From Chara braunii (taxonomy: Eukaryota; Streptophyta; Charophyceae; Charales; Characeae): a stretch of DNA of 64,000 bases. The notes below the pieces were generated by a model. It did not search any database. It saw only the letters and a list, made by a program, of their open reading frames with translations, and was not told where the DNA came from. The translations under genes were made by a program, and so were the position numbers. This document shows, one piece after another, positions 1-12,009 of the stretch; position 1 is the first letter of the stretch; every line of letters starts with the position of its first letter. The DNA is taken from contig BFEA01000103.1 of the NCBI GenBank assembly GCA_003427395.1, forward strand, positions 120,492 through 184,491, written 5' to 3'.

Positions 1-66
<66 letters not shown>
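1..66. repeat. (TC)n microsatellite
   Basis: Uninterrupted TC dinucleotide run reaching the window edge, so its true length is unknown. Confidence 0.98.
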
Positions 67-70
<4 letters not shown>

Positions 71-81
71 CACCTCGCTGC

Positions 82-290
82 AACACACACACACACAAAC
101 ACACGAACACTCACACACCACACACCACACACACACACACACACATACACACACATACACACATAAAAACACACAAATACACACGCACACACACATGAGT
201 TGGTGAAAGTACGACGAAACAGTTTGACACTCTCACACTTTTCTTGAGTGTATAACGAATATGACAACACACACACACACATGACTCTTC
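82..290. repeat. (AC)n-rich degenerate microsatellite
   Basis: CA/ACAC-rich sequence with short interruptions, followed by a second short (AC) run near 268-281. Any ORF here is a simple-repeat artefact rich in Cys and Val. Confidence 0.9.
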
Positions 291-650
291 CCTCCCAAAA
301 CCTCGGGCTTATCTCGTGGCTTCCGTCATGCGCTCACCGGCGGTGGGCTCACGCTTATAATTTTTTCATCGCTTGCCACGTGGTGAGTTTAAACGCGCCT
401 ATTTGTATGCGAATGCAAATCGTGACACTCAAATTGCAAAACAACATATAGCCCACCAAGGACAAAGCATGCAGAAATTGAACAAAAATAAAGCTTTGCA
501 AGCCTTTGAAAAAAAGACAAATAAGGTGTAGGGTATAGAAATCCGCGCAGCATCGTAAGTTGGCGCGTTAGAGGGGAAACATGCAGATAAAAGAGTATTT
601 ATTTCCTATGAGAAATATATGGAAGTGGACCCAATTGATACCCGGTGACC
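291..650. other. No gene or repeat recognised
   Basis: Mixed-composition sequence with short ORFs only. I see no motif, structure or similarity to other parts of the window. Confidence 0.5.
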
Positions 651-1084
651 GAACCAAAAGCTAGTCCTGGTGATGATAAACACAAGTACTATGACTAGAG
701 AAGTGTAGTTGATAACCAAGGTATATGGATAACTTGTGACCATCTACCTTTTCATGACAAAGGTTAGAGTACTTGCATATGATAATCAACCAGCAATAAC
801 CACAAGAACAACAGTACAAGGACAAATGACCGGAGAAGGTTCTACTAGACAACGGAGGTAGGAGGGACAATGGTGGTTGTACACCTACTAATCAGAGGCT
901 ACTAGTAGAACCTTCAAGTAGTATTAACAACATAAGCAGAATGCCACTAGAGAGGGGTCTACTAATGATGGTTGTATACCTACTTATGATAGGCTTGAAC
1001 CTTTAGGTGACACAAGTGGTCAACGACTTGTTGAACGTTCACCGAAAGTAATTCTGAAGTGGGAAACATTTGACGGTTTTGAAG

Positions 1085-1545
1085 ATTTTTAAAATTGGTT
1101 TGAACTATTTAAAAATTGCTGCACATTTCGAATGTCTCATTTTTTTAATATGTTGAATCTTCTGAAAATTTTGAAACGTTGAAAAATTGAATATTCATAA
1201 TGTCCCCCTTATATCCCAATGAAAATAGATGTTGAAGATTATGAAAACTCTGAAGTGGTGAAGATGTTGAAAATTGTGAACATCCCCCCAAAACATCCGG
1301 ATAATTTTTTACAATAACGATTTTGAAAATTTTGAAGTGGTGAATATGCCGAAAGTTCTGAACCTCCCCCACCTCCTCCTATGTTGTTTCTTTAAGGAGA
1401 GAGTGTTCATAATTTTCAGCACCTTCACCACTTCAAAATTTTATAAATTTCATAAATTTCATAGTACAGATGTATATTAACGTTGAAGATCATGAAAACT
1501 TTGAACTTTGAAGTGGTGAAGATGCTGAAAAACCTGAAACCCCAC
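1085..1545. repeat. GAAGTGGTGAA repeat block
   Basis: AT-rich block in which GAAGTGGTGAA(G) recurs at about 1252, 1334 and 1510, each time beside TTGAAAA-type sequence. One inverted occurrence (CTTCACCACTTCAAAATTTT at about 1423) pairs with the 1505-1528 copy, so a stem-loop is possible. The block lies in a gap of R1 relative to its second copy. Confidence 0.65.
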
Positions 1546-1789
1546 CCTTGCCCCTGTTTTATTTTGTTTTGGGGGAGGTGTCTTCAGAACTTCGGTACAT
1601 GTGTAAATGATGAATATTAGAGGACCCGTTAATCACCTCTCGAGAGGTGGTCTTAACAACATAACCAAAACAACCGATAAAGCACTTGTGCTAGGAAGGT
1701 ATACATAGGTTACTTAGGGAGTGTCATACGTTAAACCTTGGCTAGGGGAGAGAAGGTTAACAACAGTCGTATTTTTCATTAGCACTTCG

Positions 1790-2065
1790 GGACACTCTTC
1801 ACCACTTCAGGATGCAACCTGCCTAAACAAGTGGTTTTCAGGGTCTTCGAACCTTTCACTACTTCAGGACACCCTTCACCACTTCAGCATGCTACCTGCC
1901 TAAACAGGTGGTTTTCAGGGTCGTCGGACCTTTCACCACTTCAGGACCATTCAAGATTTCCAGACTGACAAAAACTCTTACTTCACCACTTCAGGATGCA
2001 GCCTGCCTAAACAAGTGATTTTCAGGGGCTTCGGACCTTTCACCACTTCACGATCATTCAGGATT
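1790..2065. repeat. TTCACCACTTC tandem repeat, three units
   Basis: Three units begin near 1797, 1875 and 1983. Each has CTTCACCACTTCAGGATGC-like sequence, then CCTGCCTAAACA and GTGGTTTTCAGGG, and ends in ACCTTTCACCACTTCA. Spacing is irregular (about 78 and 108 bp). The core is the reverse complement of the GAAGTGGTGAA core in the block at 1085-1545. Confidence 0.75.
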
Positions 2066-2849
2066 TTCAGACTACCCAGGACTCTATCTTCAGAATTTTC
2101 ATTCCTGAATTTTTAACTACCCGTTAACCGCTTGTGGATCAGGGGAAGTCACCAGACACTGTCTGTGATATCTAGGATACGCATGACTAGATCTATATAC
2201 TAGGGACCCTTGGTCAGTCTAGAGCACATTAAGGGTCTTCCTATAGGGATTGTAAAAAGTACACTTTCGTCTATCCGTATGACAAGGCTTGTTTGTATAA
2301 TGCTTCAACTAGGGTTGTGTGCCATGTGTGAGATTTTTGTTATGCTTTGGTGCTTGCAACTCTTGTCTAGTCAGGTCACCCTCCCACTAAGGTAGGACCT
2401 AGGAAGTGGGGATCGGTAGGGGAGAGTTGGCTAAAGGAAGGGTGGTTGGGGGTCACATAAGGGGTATAACCGTGAGAAAAAAACCACCCAAGATATCACA
2501 TGCATTGTCTAATGCCCCCCCCTAGACTATGATACCCCCTCAACAACTCATATATACCCACTTAACATAACAGTTATTGGCTACTCTAGTTGTTAACGCA
2601 ACCTAGAGGTTCCAGCCTATTGTCCAAAGGTGTATGGCCCCCTTGCCCCCCCCCTTACCTTTTCCCCCCATCTTAATCGTTCTCTGCACCACTTTCCAGT
2701 CCATCACTGTTATGGTTATGATCTATAGGTTCTAGACTATCATCAATAAATGTACAACCACCATCCTCCCTTCTACCTTACTAATCGTCCACTAGACTCC
2801 TCTCCAATCACTTGTAGTTGTATTGTTGTTATTCTGGTCATTATAAAAC

Positions 2850-3140
2850 ATTCATTTTCTTTAAGTGTTATTTTACATATTTTAAAGCAAAATTGACCTT
2901 GAAACCTACTTATTTCACTATAAAAATGTCAATTTTTTAGCTCCTGTCGGTTTGACATCCTAGAAAATCTGGCCCCCCATGGACGTATATCGACTTCAGC
3001 TGTCTAGATACATCCAAGGGGGTCCGACGTCGAATCCGCAACAATTAAGAATGTGACATTTTAATAACGCAATAAGTAGGTTTTAATAAGGTTCAAAAAT
3101 ATAAAATTTCATTTTAACAAAATGATTGTTGTACGTTTTG
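2850..3140. mobile_element. Foldback/MITE-like element
   Basis: Almost the whole segment is a long imperfect palindrome centred near 2999/3000 on CAGCTG. The left arm carries CCTACTTATTTC...AAAAATGTCA and GGCCCCCCATGGACGTATAT. The right arm carries their complements, with TGACATTTTAATAAC...AATAAGTAGG and ATACATCCAAGGGGGTCC. The outer arms are AT-rich. I could not settle a target duplication, so the ends are approximate. Confidence 0.7.
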
Positions 3141-3509
3141 TATTATTTAAAGTTACCATAGCCTCTGTCGTTAGTAGGTATATGACCACCATCCGTCCCC
3201 ATGCCTCAATCATCAACTGAAACTCTTTAATGTCGCAATATCTAGTCATCACTCAAGTGGATGGATGTGACTATGTTCTTGAGAATTAACATAGTTGATG
3301 TCAGAGGACTGGTGGATGTTGGTTGATAACAAAGACTAGAGTGAGAGACCCTAGTTGATGATGGAGACAAAGGTTCCCCGGTTCATGACGAAGACCAGTT
3401 TATCAAAATGGTTGACGATACTAATAAAAAAAATGTTTATGCTAAATTTTCTTTTAGGCACGAAGGAGGTAATATGCTTTTCCAAACGGAAACCTCCGAG
3501 TCTAAGCAA

Positions 3510-3830
3510 TGTTAGTTTACTAAGTTTAGGGAATGATAATGCAAAAGTATACTTATACCCAGTTCTACCCGGTTCGATACAGGAGTATGAAATTAAGCTT
3601 ATGCCTAATAACCGAGCAACAAAATTTAAAATGGACATATTTTGTCCAGGTATGTCGATAATTTCAGCATTCTAGTTGTAAAGTATAAGCTTTATATAGA
3701 TATGAATATAATTTTCACACACCATTTCCTAGTAATAAATGCAAGTTTGATATTGGGATGTGGTATAAATGGAATTCTCATTTTTGAATAGGCCACAAAT
3801 ACAACTTTCCCTCTCCAAAAGAAAAACAAA
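3510..3830 (+). mobile_element. Small inverted-repeat element, copy 1
   Basis: The core at 3560-3675 matches the reverse complement of 27,640-27,790, sharing for example TCGATMCAGGAG and ATGCCNANAACCG. The right arm at 3740-3830 matches 27,840-27,930 directly, as expected for an element with terminal inverted repeats inserted in the opposite orientation. The left arm (ending TTATACCCAGTTC) is more degraded. No transposase is present, so it would be a non-autonomous element. Confidence 0.6.
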
Positions 3831-4289
3831 AAAGAAACTCTACTTAATGAGTCATAGTGATTGAAAGAAAATCTACATTCACAATGTTCATAAAAAACTT
3901 GGATGAAGTGGGAGAAGAATGTCACAAGGTGATTGCTCAGTGCGATAAGTTTGAGACAATATATCCTTTGACCATATTGGTCAAATGTGACCTTATAAAA
4001 GGGTTGTTTGAACACAGTTCCTACATTTTGAAGGTGATAAATTAGAACACTCATTTTCCACTCTATGTGAAGTTGAAAAGTTGTAGGATATGTATGTATA
4101 TGAGAGAGACACAGAAAATGCCAAGTTTTTTTAAAGGTGCCTTCATTGTTCTACATATAGTGGGGTTCTACAAATGTGTTTCTTTTCTTAAAAAAATGAT
4201 ACCAATGTACATGTTTGTTTTCTTCCTACGTATCTGGGGCAATATAAGGTTAAACCAGTAATATGCTTGAGTTGCCAAACATGTATTTC
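3831..4289. other. No gene recognised
   Basis: AT-rich sequence with short ORFs only. I can support nothing specific here. Confidence 0.5.
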
Positions 4290-4297
4290 ATGCCACT

Positions 4298-5387
4298 CAG
4301 GGTTGCCAAGCCGACGGTACGGAGGCCCCTAAGCTGACCCCCGAATGTTTGGGCGTTCAGGTCCCCGTACGGGGCCCGGACCTGAACGGGTTTGGACCCC
4401 CCGAAAAAATGTTTTGTCACCGAAATATTATTATTTGTTTCTGAATTTGTTTTTGTGAGTTCTCTGTAATATAAGGTATCTCCCTCTTAATTTTGAAGTC
4501 ATTTTGTTCAGCCAAACAAAAATGAAAAATCGGCAAAGATGGTGGTGTCAAAACTTGCTTGCCCACTCACTAATTTGTTTTTTCTCTTTTCACTTTTTAT
4601 TTTTCCTTTTTTTTGGGGCATGAAAATAATAATTATTTTTTTAAACTTTATTTGTAGATTCTCTATTATGTAAGATACACATATCTAAATTTTCACCACA
4701 TTTTTCACATAAAAAAATAAAATAAAAAATCGCCAAAGATGGCCGTGTCAAAAACGTGCTCGCCCACTTAATAATTTCATTTTTTTTTAATTTTTTTTTT
4801 ATATATATATTTGATTTTTATTTCAAATTTGGTAAAGAATTTGGATGTAAAGTTGAGACAAATGTTTTTTAAATTAGACTTCTACACTGTGTAGCATCGT
4901 GTTTGGGTTCGGTGATCGAACCCGAACGTTCGGGACCGAACGTGAATGAGCGTAAAAACTCCCCGAACGTGAAAAAAAAAAAAAAACAAAGTTCTTCGAA
5001 AAACCTGAAACAAATATATGTTATGTACAATAATAATGCAAACAACTCTTGCCTTGGAGGTATCCTCAAATTCCTAACCAAACTCCAATTCAGAATTTGA
5101 AACAATTGTTTTTTTATTTTTTTTTAATATGTTCGGCCGAACACGTTCAGGAGGCGCTCGGCCGAACACCTGAACATGTTCGGACGTTCGAAAAAGCTCC
5201 GAACATGTTCGGTGTGCTACACAGCTTTTGCATAACATATATATATTTTTTAATTGTTTAATTTTTTATTTTATTATTATTATTTTTTTGGGCGGGGGTG
5301 GTCCTCGTTCGGCCGAACGGACGAACGTGTCGAGAGGGGGTACCGAACGTTCGGGCGTTCGGCCCGCCCCGAACGCAGGCAACGCTG
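4298..5387. mobile_element. hAT-like non-autonomous DNA transposon (1,090 bp)
   Basis: The ends are CAGGGTTGCC at left and GGCAACGCTG at right, terminal inverted repeats matching at 9 of 10 positions. The element is flanked by perfect 8-bp direct repeats ATGCCACT (4290-4297 and 5388-5395). An 8-bp target duplication and a CAG start are characteristic of the hAT (Ac/Ds) superfamily. The subterminal zones are dense in CGAACG/GTTCGG motifs, including the palindrome GTTCGGCCGAAC, as expected for transposase-binding subterminal repeats. The AT-rich interior contains a diverged internal duplication (about 4436-4580 and 4635-4780, both including AAATCGSCAAAGATGG). No transposase ORF is present. Confidence 0.9.
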
Positions 5388-5395
5388 ATGCCACT

Positions 5396-8063
5396 TACTT
5401 TTCCACCTCTGAACTTCGATAGCATATAGAGCCTACTTGAGGCTGCTAATGATATTAGGTCAGCAAGCTAACTTGATTTTGTCATAGCGTATGAATATTT
5501 TTTTCCCTATAAGAAGAGACATATTCTTATCCTTATGCATCTAACCTAATGTATGTTACACAAAACAATGTAAGTCAGTGATGAGCACCCTAACTTTAAG
5601 CATTTGCCAAACCAACCTAATACCCACCACTGTTTTTAATTGGAGTTAAGGTCCGTGCAGTAAGCGCTTAAATTGTTGGTGTTTTTCCCAACGATGTAAA
5701 CCTTTGATAAATTTTTATCATAAATTGATTTGATTCAAAGAGGGCATACTCATACATCATGATCTACGAAACGGATGGTGTATTAACAATTACGCATTGC
5801 TCGTTGGTAAACATTTTAGGGTGTGCGAAAAATTTTCATAATTGTAATTTGAGACTTCTAGGATGTAATAATAAGGATCCAAGTTTTACGTTGGAATTAG
5901 AACTCCTAGGTATCAGCTTCTATATATTTTTCCCTCGCCAAAAAAACTTTGTGAGAAAATCATGCATAAAAAGTGATATAATGAAAATAACTTGAATGAG
6001 GAAATAATTTTTTACACAAAGCCAACGAATTCGAAACTCAAAAACATTTTTAACTTCAACAGAAAATTTAATTTTTTTTATACCTCGCTAGAGCTCAAGA
6101 TTAGAACGCAAAATATATAGTTGCATTGGTAACTCTCGTTACTCATTCTTATATATGATATACAAAACATGTAGTAAAAAACATAAGTAGACTAAACAAT
6201 AGTAATAAATACGATGTTGTCCCCATTATCGTTCTTTCATAGAAGAAGTAGCCAAACTGTGGGTATATCAAGTTATGTGGGCATCATATGCCTATATGTA
6301 TCACACAACTTAAGATCCAAGGTTGACGATCATAAATGCTCGTCTTCTTTAAAATTCTGATTTGTATGAACGTAAGCAAAACCCTGTTGAAATTACCGAT
6401 CTTATCGCCAATACTCAAAACATAAAGCTTGTGTCCAATAACTATGATAATATGTAAATTGCATGAAAGCGTGAGTTGCGACGAGATCTTACACAAGTTG
6501 TTTATATATCATCATATTTGTAAATTGCATATAGGTATGTAGAGCATATAAGTGAGAAGTTAACATGATGATAAAATTTTACACTAGCTATCCATATGTC
6601 ATCACACCTATATTTTTAATGGAAACGAGGGTTCATGATGAATCTTAAACCAATTAGACCGAGATACACGAAACTCTTAGTTAATCGTCCATATCCAACA
6701 TTCATAAGTATGATCGAAGTAAACTGAACATTACTTAATCGCCAAGATAGAAAGACCGCATACGACTAAACTTTATTTCTACAAGTGGTCCATACGCAAA
6801 TACGTATCATGTTTTACTTCAGATTCAGAACAAAGCATTAAATTTCATAAAATATCATTATTGTTTTCTTGAGACCACGCTTTTAGTGAGCTTGATATAT
6901 TTATTGAAACATGTCAAAAAATGCGTTGGAACCTCGTAATAAATATACGCTCAATAATTATCATCGATATCAATGATACCGTCAAAGTTATCCACTATAA
7001 AATATATTTAATTGTTTGCTACACCGATATCCCCAATGTGTTTAAAACCTATTCCTTTCTTCTACGACCATACTTATTCATATTTTTAAGACCACCGTCA
7101 TCCAACTTCCTATTAACCTATAGAGTATTGCATTACCTTGCACTCTCCGTGCTGCTAAATGCTTTGTTTGGATAAGCATTAAGGATAACTAAATTTTTGG
7201 AATAACAATTAAATATGTAGAAAAAATATTAAGAGTGAACGGAAAGACAGGTAACCATGAATTTAAATTACCATCAACATGTTTAATGATCGATTTTTAA
7301 TGTTTTGCATTATGAAATCAACCGTCACCAGTGTTAATAAGGAAGAAAATATAAAAATAATCGATTAATTTTTGAGTGAAATTACTATAATTTTGATTTA
7401 AAATAAAAGGACTCGAACCGATATTAGTATGATTACAAAAAATTATATATACCCAGAATGATGAGATTTATTTAAGACAATATATGTTTTGTTAATCCGA
7501 GTTACGTCTTTTGTTACGTCATGATTTAATTCATGTACGTGTTTTCGATAACATTTAATGACGATCTCTCTGAAAAAAGGTTTAAAGCGACGGAAGTATC
7601 AGGGCAATGAAACGAACATTCTTAAAAAATCATTCGATTTTATCAAAATTATACGCATTAATAAGGCAAGAGGATAAGGGTTACGATATACCACATATGA
7701 TCACATGTATCTGAGTTTCTTGCTAACCGAAAAAAATGAAAAAACGTAGAAATCAATAAAAAATGTGAAGTTCTTCTTTTAAAAACTAAAACAAAAGTGA
7801 TAATTATGTTATCTTGCTTTGATGAAGAACTCTGGTCGATCATCATCAAACCATTAATACAAACATTTTGCAACTTGGACAAATTTATTCAAAGTGAATT
7901 TATTAGCTCACTTGATCTAATGATAGACAAGTCAAATCTGAGCAGAAATAGTCTATTGCAATATCGTGTTTTACACTTAATTCACTACGAACTATTCGAT
8001 CTACACAATCGGGTTGTACAAGAAGAGAGACTAAAAAGGGGTCGAAAAATGGGAAGACATAAG
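5396..8063. other. AT-rich stretch without recognisable gene
   Basis: About 2.7 kb of AT-rich DNA. The longest ORF is 100 codons (7797-8099, plus) and shows no recognisable motif. I see no RNA gene or bounded element. Confidence 0.55.
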
Positions 8064-8690
8064 TGTGTCAAACACAAAGAAGATGCAGTAGTAGGGTGAC
8101 ACTTGGGAATGACCCAGAACCTTGTATAATTGGATGACGGCGTGAGGAAGTTACCATAGTCCATGTAGCACTACTATATCATGAGATGAATTGAAAAAAA
8201 CAAATCCAAAAAAAATAGACATTGTGAAAAAAGAAGAGTCGTGAAGATGTGTAAGAAGGCAGAAACATTGAGGAACCAATATCGAGGTAATAAGGATAAA
8301 TAAAGAACATAAGAGCAAGTAAGTAAAATTCAAAAAACGGATTAGCAAGATAGTAACCTCAGTGGGTCATATATGTCAAACACAAAAAAAATGCAGAAGA
8401 AAGGGGACAATGAGGAATGACCTAGAACCTTGTATAATTGGATGGTGGCATGGGGAAGTCACCGTAATCCACCTAGTACTCCTAAGTCATGAGATTAATC
8501 AGAAAAAAAAGAGGTCGAGGAAAAAAACGGGATGACATTTAGAGAATGTGCAAAAAGAAGAATCGTTGAAATGCGTGCAAAGGTAAAAAAGAGAAGGAGC
8601 CAATGTCGAGGCAATAAGGATAAACGAAGAATATAAGAACATGTACTTAAAATTCAATAAGCGGATTAGCAAGAAAGTAACCTCAGTGGG
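8064..8690. repeat. Tandem duplication, two ~310-bp units
   Basis: Unit 1 (about 8064-8370) and unit 2 (about 8371-8690) share ACCTTGTATAATTGGATG, CGAGGYAATAAGGATAAA and GGATTAGCAAGAWAGTAACC in the same order. They have clearly diverged by substitutions and small indels, so the duplication is not recent. ORFs here are fortuitous. Confidence 0.85.
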
Positions 8691-11008
8691 ACGTAAATTC
8701 AAGACCTGTCTAGTGCAATATACACATATAACCACATAAACTTGCCAATTAGACTGTTGGCTGAGTGTATCGACTTCTTTCCTGTGATGCTTCGAATAAA
8801 GATGACCAAACTGCGAAAAACTTCCGTTTTTTGCTTCATAATCTTCATCCAAGGATTATAGTGATGGATGCTCATATATCTCACTATGAACTGTATTACA
8901 AAGCATGAAAACATAATAATGAGTCGTTGGAAGGAGCTATGTTAGATAACATAATACACATTTTTTTAAAGGCAATTAATCATAATTTCTCAATGATTGT
9001 AATGAATGAGGGATATAAAGTTGCATCCTCCGCTTCGTTTTTTCTTTTCTTAGATTTGTAATGTTATTAACTCGGGATTTTGTGCAAACGTGTACAAGAA
9101 ATGATTTACCATGCAAATTATGAAAATATGTTAACATTTAATAAAATTTTGAACTACAACTATGAGGATGATAGTTTCGTCATGATCGGAATTATTTTTA
9201 TCTAATGAAGCTTGATTAAGTGTACGAGACTACAAAAAATTATAAATAAAACAGAGATGATACAATTGCCTCAAAGAGTGAAAAAAAAAAGAACTGTGAC
9301 TATTTGAAGTGGTGGTGAAGGGATTGTGATGCTTATAATGATAAAAAAAAAAAGAGGTGAAACACCAATGAATATCAATTTGGAATGAACAATTAGTGTC
9401 AAAAGACTATGATTCTTGATAATAGATTTCACCCACCTTTATCGATATGATGAAGGTAAAAACGTTGATCATTCTGTTTACTGTGACACACACAAAACCC
9501 TTCATATCAATTTGGTAACACATGAAGGAACAAATTTAGTATCGATGGTTACAAGACCCTTTATTTCCTCTTCCCATAATGAAACGGTGTGCGAGTATAA
9601 CTCCAATCGTGTTTAGGAGTTAGAGTGTGGTTATGTGTTTTGTGGAGCCTGATGATTGTTTTTTTTGAGTTATTGTTGTTCTATTTTTATTTGTGGTTAT
9701 GATGTTAAATATAAAGATGACAAAAATAATAAAAAATGTATAAAATATGTTATTAAATTTATCTTTTGTTGTAAATATTCTTAATTGATGAAGCAAACGT
9801 ATGTAAATACATCTGTCTTTTTTCAAGTTTTTCCTTTAGGTGGTGTGCCTTCGTAAACCCTTGTTGTTCATTGTGATTTTCCCATAAGCGCTCATGACAT
9901 AAAGTCCATAGTCAGATGTAGGATATCCCAATGTATAAGATGATCATCAACTCATTATACGATAAAACTGATTTGCAGATAAGATATATGGTTTTAAAAT
10001 TTAACAATCGCAAACTTGAAGAAGATATGTAACCCAATAATTTGTGTTACAACTCTCCTTACATCCTATTTACATGCATGCTTTCTACGATAAGTGTAAA
10101 AAAATTATTGCAAACTCCTCAAAGTAAGAGCTAAAGACTTAGTTATTCAATTGGGGCAAAATTTAAGAAAATCAAACTCACACAAACATTACTTCACATT
10201 TAAAAGACTAATAAGATATAATATTGCAAATATAATTTAACACTTATTTAGTAAGGCTCTCATGCAGATGTTTGAACCGATGCATAATCTGATTAATTGA
10301 GCATAACAACTATCATTCATAAAAATAAGATGAAAACTCATTAACGTACTTATATACCATTAAATCGGGGTCATAAAACAAAGTAACCAATAGTCCCCAT
10401 ATACATTACACATAAGCAAGCATTCTACTTGAAAGGGCATGTAGAGATTCTAAAGATTAGATGTCAACTCGTTTCTTAAGGAAAAAAAACAATCACCATG
10501 TCATCCCGCTTTGACCCAAAGCTCAAGCCAATCACCCACCACCGAGCCTTAATCATGGATAGTCTATCGTCCCACATAACAAATTATGAGCCAACTCATC
10601 ACCCCACTTGGCTTGATTAACATGCTGGATTTGTTTGTGCACCTGTAGTCTAACTTGAGCGAGCTAGAATGTGAAAGAAACTTAAAAAAACACACGTGCA
10701 ACTTTTAATACTATCCTAAACGGTGAAGCTAAAAAAAATAAAAAAATAAAATCAACAAACCCTAACAAAAAATTATGATCCGCTGCCTCCCCCCCCCCCA
10801 TTAATTCCAAACAAAACATAGGTATGAAACATGAAAAGTCGTTTTTCGAGATCGCTACAATGCGTCTCCTCTCAACTCTTCTCATATATGTTGTTCAAAT
10901 AATAAACAAAAAAAGACAAGACTTGCGACTCTAGTGTCTCTTTGGATAGACGGGCTACCCTCTCCTTGAGTTTTCACCAACACTTAAAATGAGATTGCCT
11001 GTTTTCCT
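8691..11008. other. AT-rich stretch without recognisable gene
   Basis: Short ORFs only, poly-A and poly-T rich, with no structure I can name. A short (C)n run lies near 10,790. Confidence 0.5.
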
Positions 11009-11105
11009 GTCCTTTGGGACATCCACTAAAATTGAAATGGCATAGAGGAGATTAGTATGGTCCTCGAGTCCGGGCTAACATCGTATTATAGAAACATTAT
11101 GAGGT
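11009..11105 (+). pseudogene. U6 snRNA pseudogene (degenerate, near full length)
   Basis: Begins GTCCTTTGGGACATCC, matching the 5' stem-loop of spliceosomal U6. It continues TAAAATTGAAATGG and AGAGGAGATTAGTATGG, which correspond to the conserved AAAATTGGAAC and ACAGAGAAGATTAGCATGG tracts. The invariant ACAGAG box is altered to ATAGAG, and the 3' part after about 11,068 is badly degraded. It is therefore a retroposed or decayed copy rather than a working gene. I see no plant U6 USE or TATA arrangement immediately upstream. Confidence 0.8.
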
Positions 11106-11684
11106 TTTGAATTACGTATGACAAATAATGATCCAGAAAGTTCCTTGATCGAAGGGGGATAACATTGATATCGTTGTTTCAACTTTCAACATAGAATCAC
11201 AAATTATGTTTCGGCCAATCATGGACAAGCAATACGACATTTGTGTGCACACAAATCACTATAAGAGTGTTTGAATATTGCGACCTGGAGGTGGGGAGAG
11301 AGGCAAAATCTAGATGTTCCTACAGTGATTCATTTTCACACAAATACCAACAAAAGGAAACAAAGTAGTGTGTACTGCCAATGAAGACCTTCAGAGGGCG
11401 CAACCCATTGGCTGACGGAAGTGCTCATCCTAAAAAAAAACCGACGAATTCGCTAACCCTGATCTTATGACAGTCTGAGGGACAGGGTCAGACCCATACA
11501 TAGTGAGGAGCGTTAAAGGAATAACTCTTTCTTGAAAAAAGTTAAAAGGGGAAGAGTTATACAATGTTTGATACAATCATCACAATAAGGGGCAGGTCAG
11601 TAAACCGGATCGTACGTGAGGTTGTCATGAAAGGGATGTTGGATCCGCTTTTTAACAAATTGATGTCAACAAATAGATGCTGAA
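11106..11684. other. No gene recognised
   Basis: Sequence between the U6 relic and a LINE 3' end. It could be the diverged 3' UTR of the LINE ending near 11,800, but I cannot show this. Confidence 0.35.
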
Positions 11685-11830
11685 CTTGAATTCCAGCATG
11701 TGCTGCTTCCCACAAATAGACCGGAGCCATCTACCCAGCAAAAGCTCAATTATGGTGGTTCACTCACCACCACTGAGATAAAAGCCCTAAAAAACTTGAA
11801 AAAAGTGATATTTATAAAAAAACAGAAAAA
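11685..11830 (+). mobile_element. LINE 3' end fragment (plus)
   Basis: Carries the conserved LINE 3' block, here as CTGAACTTGAATTCCAGCA followed by CTTCCCACAAATAGACCGGAGCC, related to the blocks at 18,229, 20,580 and 26,618. It is followed by a short GGTGGTTCACTCACCACC hairpin and then A-rich sequence that may be the poly(A) remnant. Confidence 0.55.
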
Positions 11831-11904
11831 AAGACAAGTTTTTCAAGTTAAGTATATGAAAAAATTGGAAAAGTCATTGTTTAAACGTAAGAACAACATC
11901 GCAC

Positions 11905-11992
11905 ATCGCTGTATGAGCGCATAAAATTGTGCTTAATGGGTTCTAGCCTCTGCACAAGGATAACATCGTAAATTGACAAGTGGTCAAAAGAC
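11905..11992 (+). pseudogene. U6 snRNA-derived segment joined to a LINE
   Basis: TAGCCTCTGCACAAGGATAA, then CATCGTAAATTGACAAGTGG, then TCAAAAG match the 3' half of U6 (GCATGGCCCCTGCGCAAGGA through AAATGGTCCAAA). The sequence just upstream (ATAAAATTG) may be the remains of the U6 middle with a small deletion. An A-rich spacer follows and 5'-truncated LINE coding sequence starts within about 20 bp. This is the structure of U6-LINE chimeric retrogenes described in other eukaryotes, explained there by template switching during reverse transcription. Confidence 0.7.
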
Positions 11993-12009
11993 AAAAAAAC
12001 AGAAAATGA

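Larger units (their letters stand above)
655..2460 (+). repeat. Dispersed repeat R1, copy 1, interrupted by inserted blocks
   Basis: Segments near 655-845, 1690-1760 and 2150-2460 match, in the same order and orientation, the sequence at 29,985-30,660. Shared landmarks are a tract reading TAGTTGATNACCAAGGTAT, a tract ending AGGGAATGTCATAGGTTA, and CTGTGATATCTAGG. In copy 2 the second and third landmarks lie almost side by side, whereas here about 400 bp of TTCACCACTTC repeats separates them, and about 800 bp containing GAAGTGGTGAA repeats separates the first from the second. R1 is non-coding as far as I can see and its class is unknown. Confidence 0.6.
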
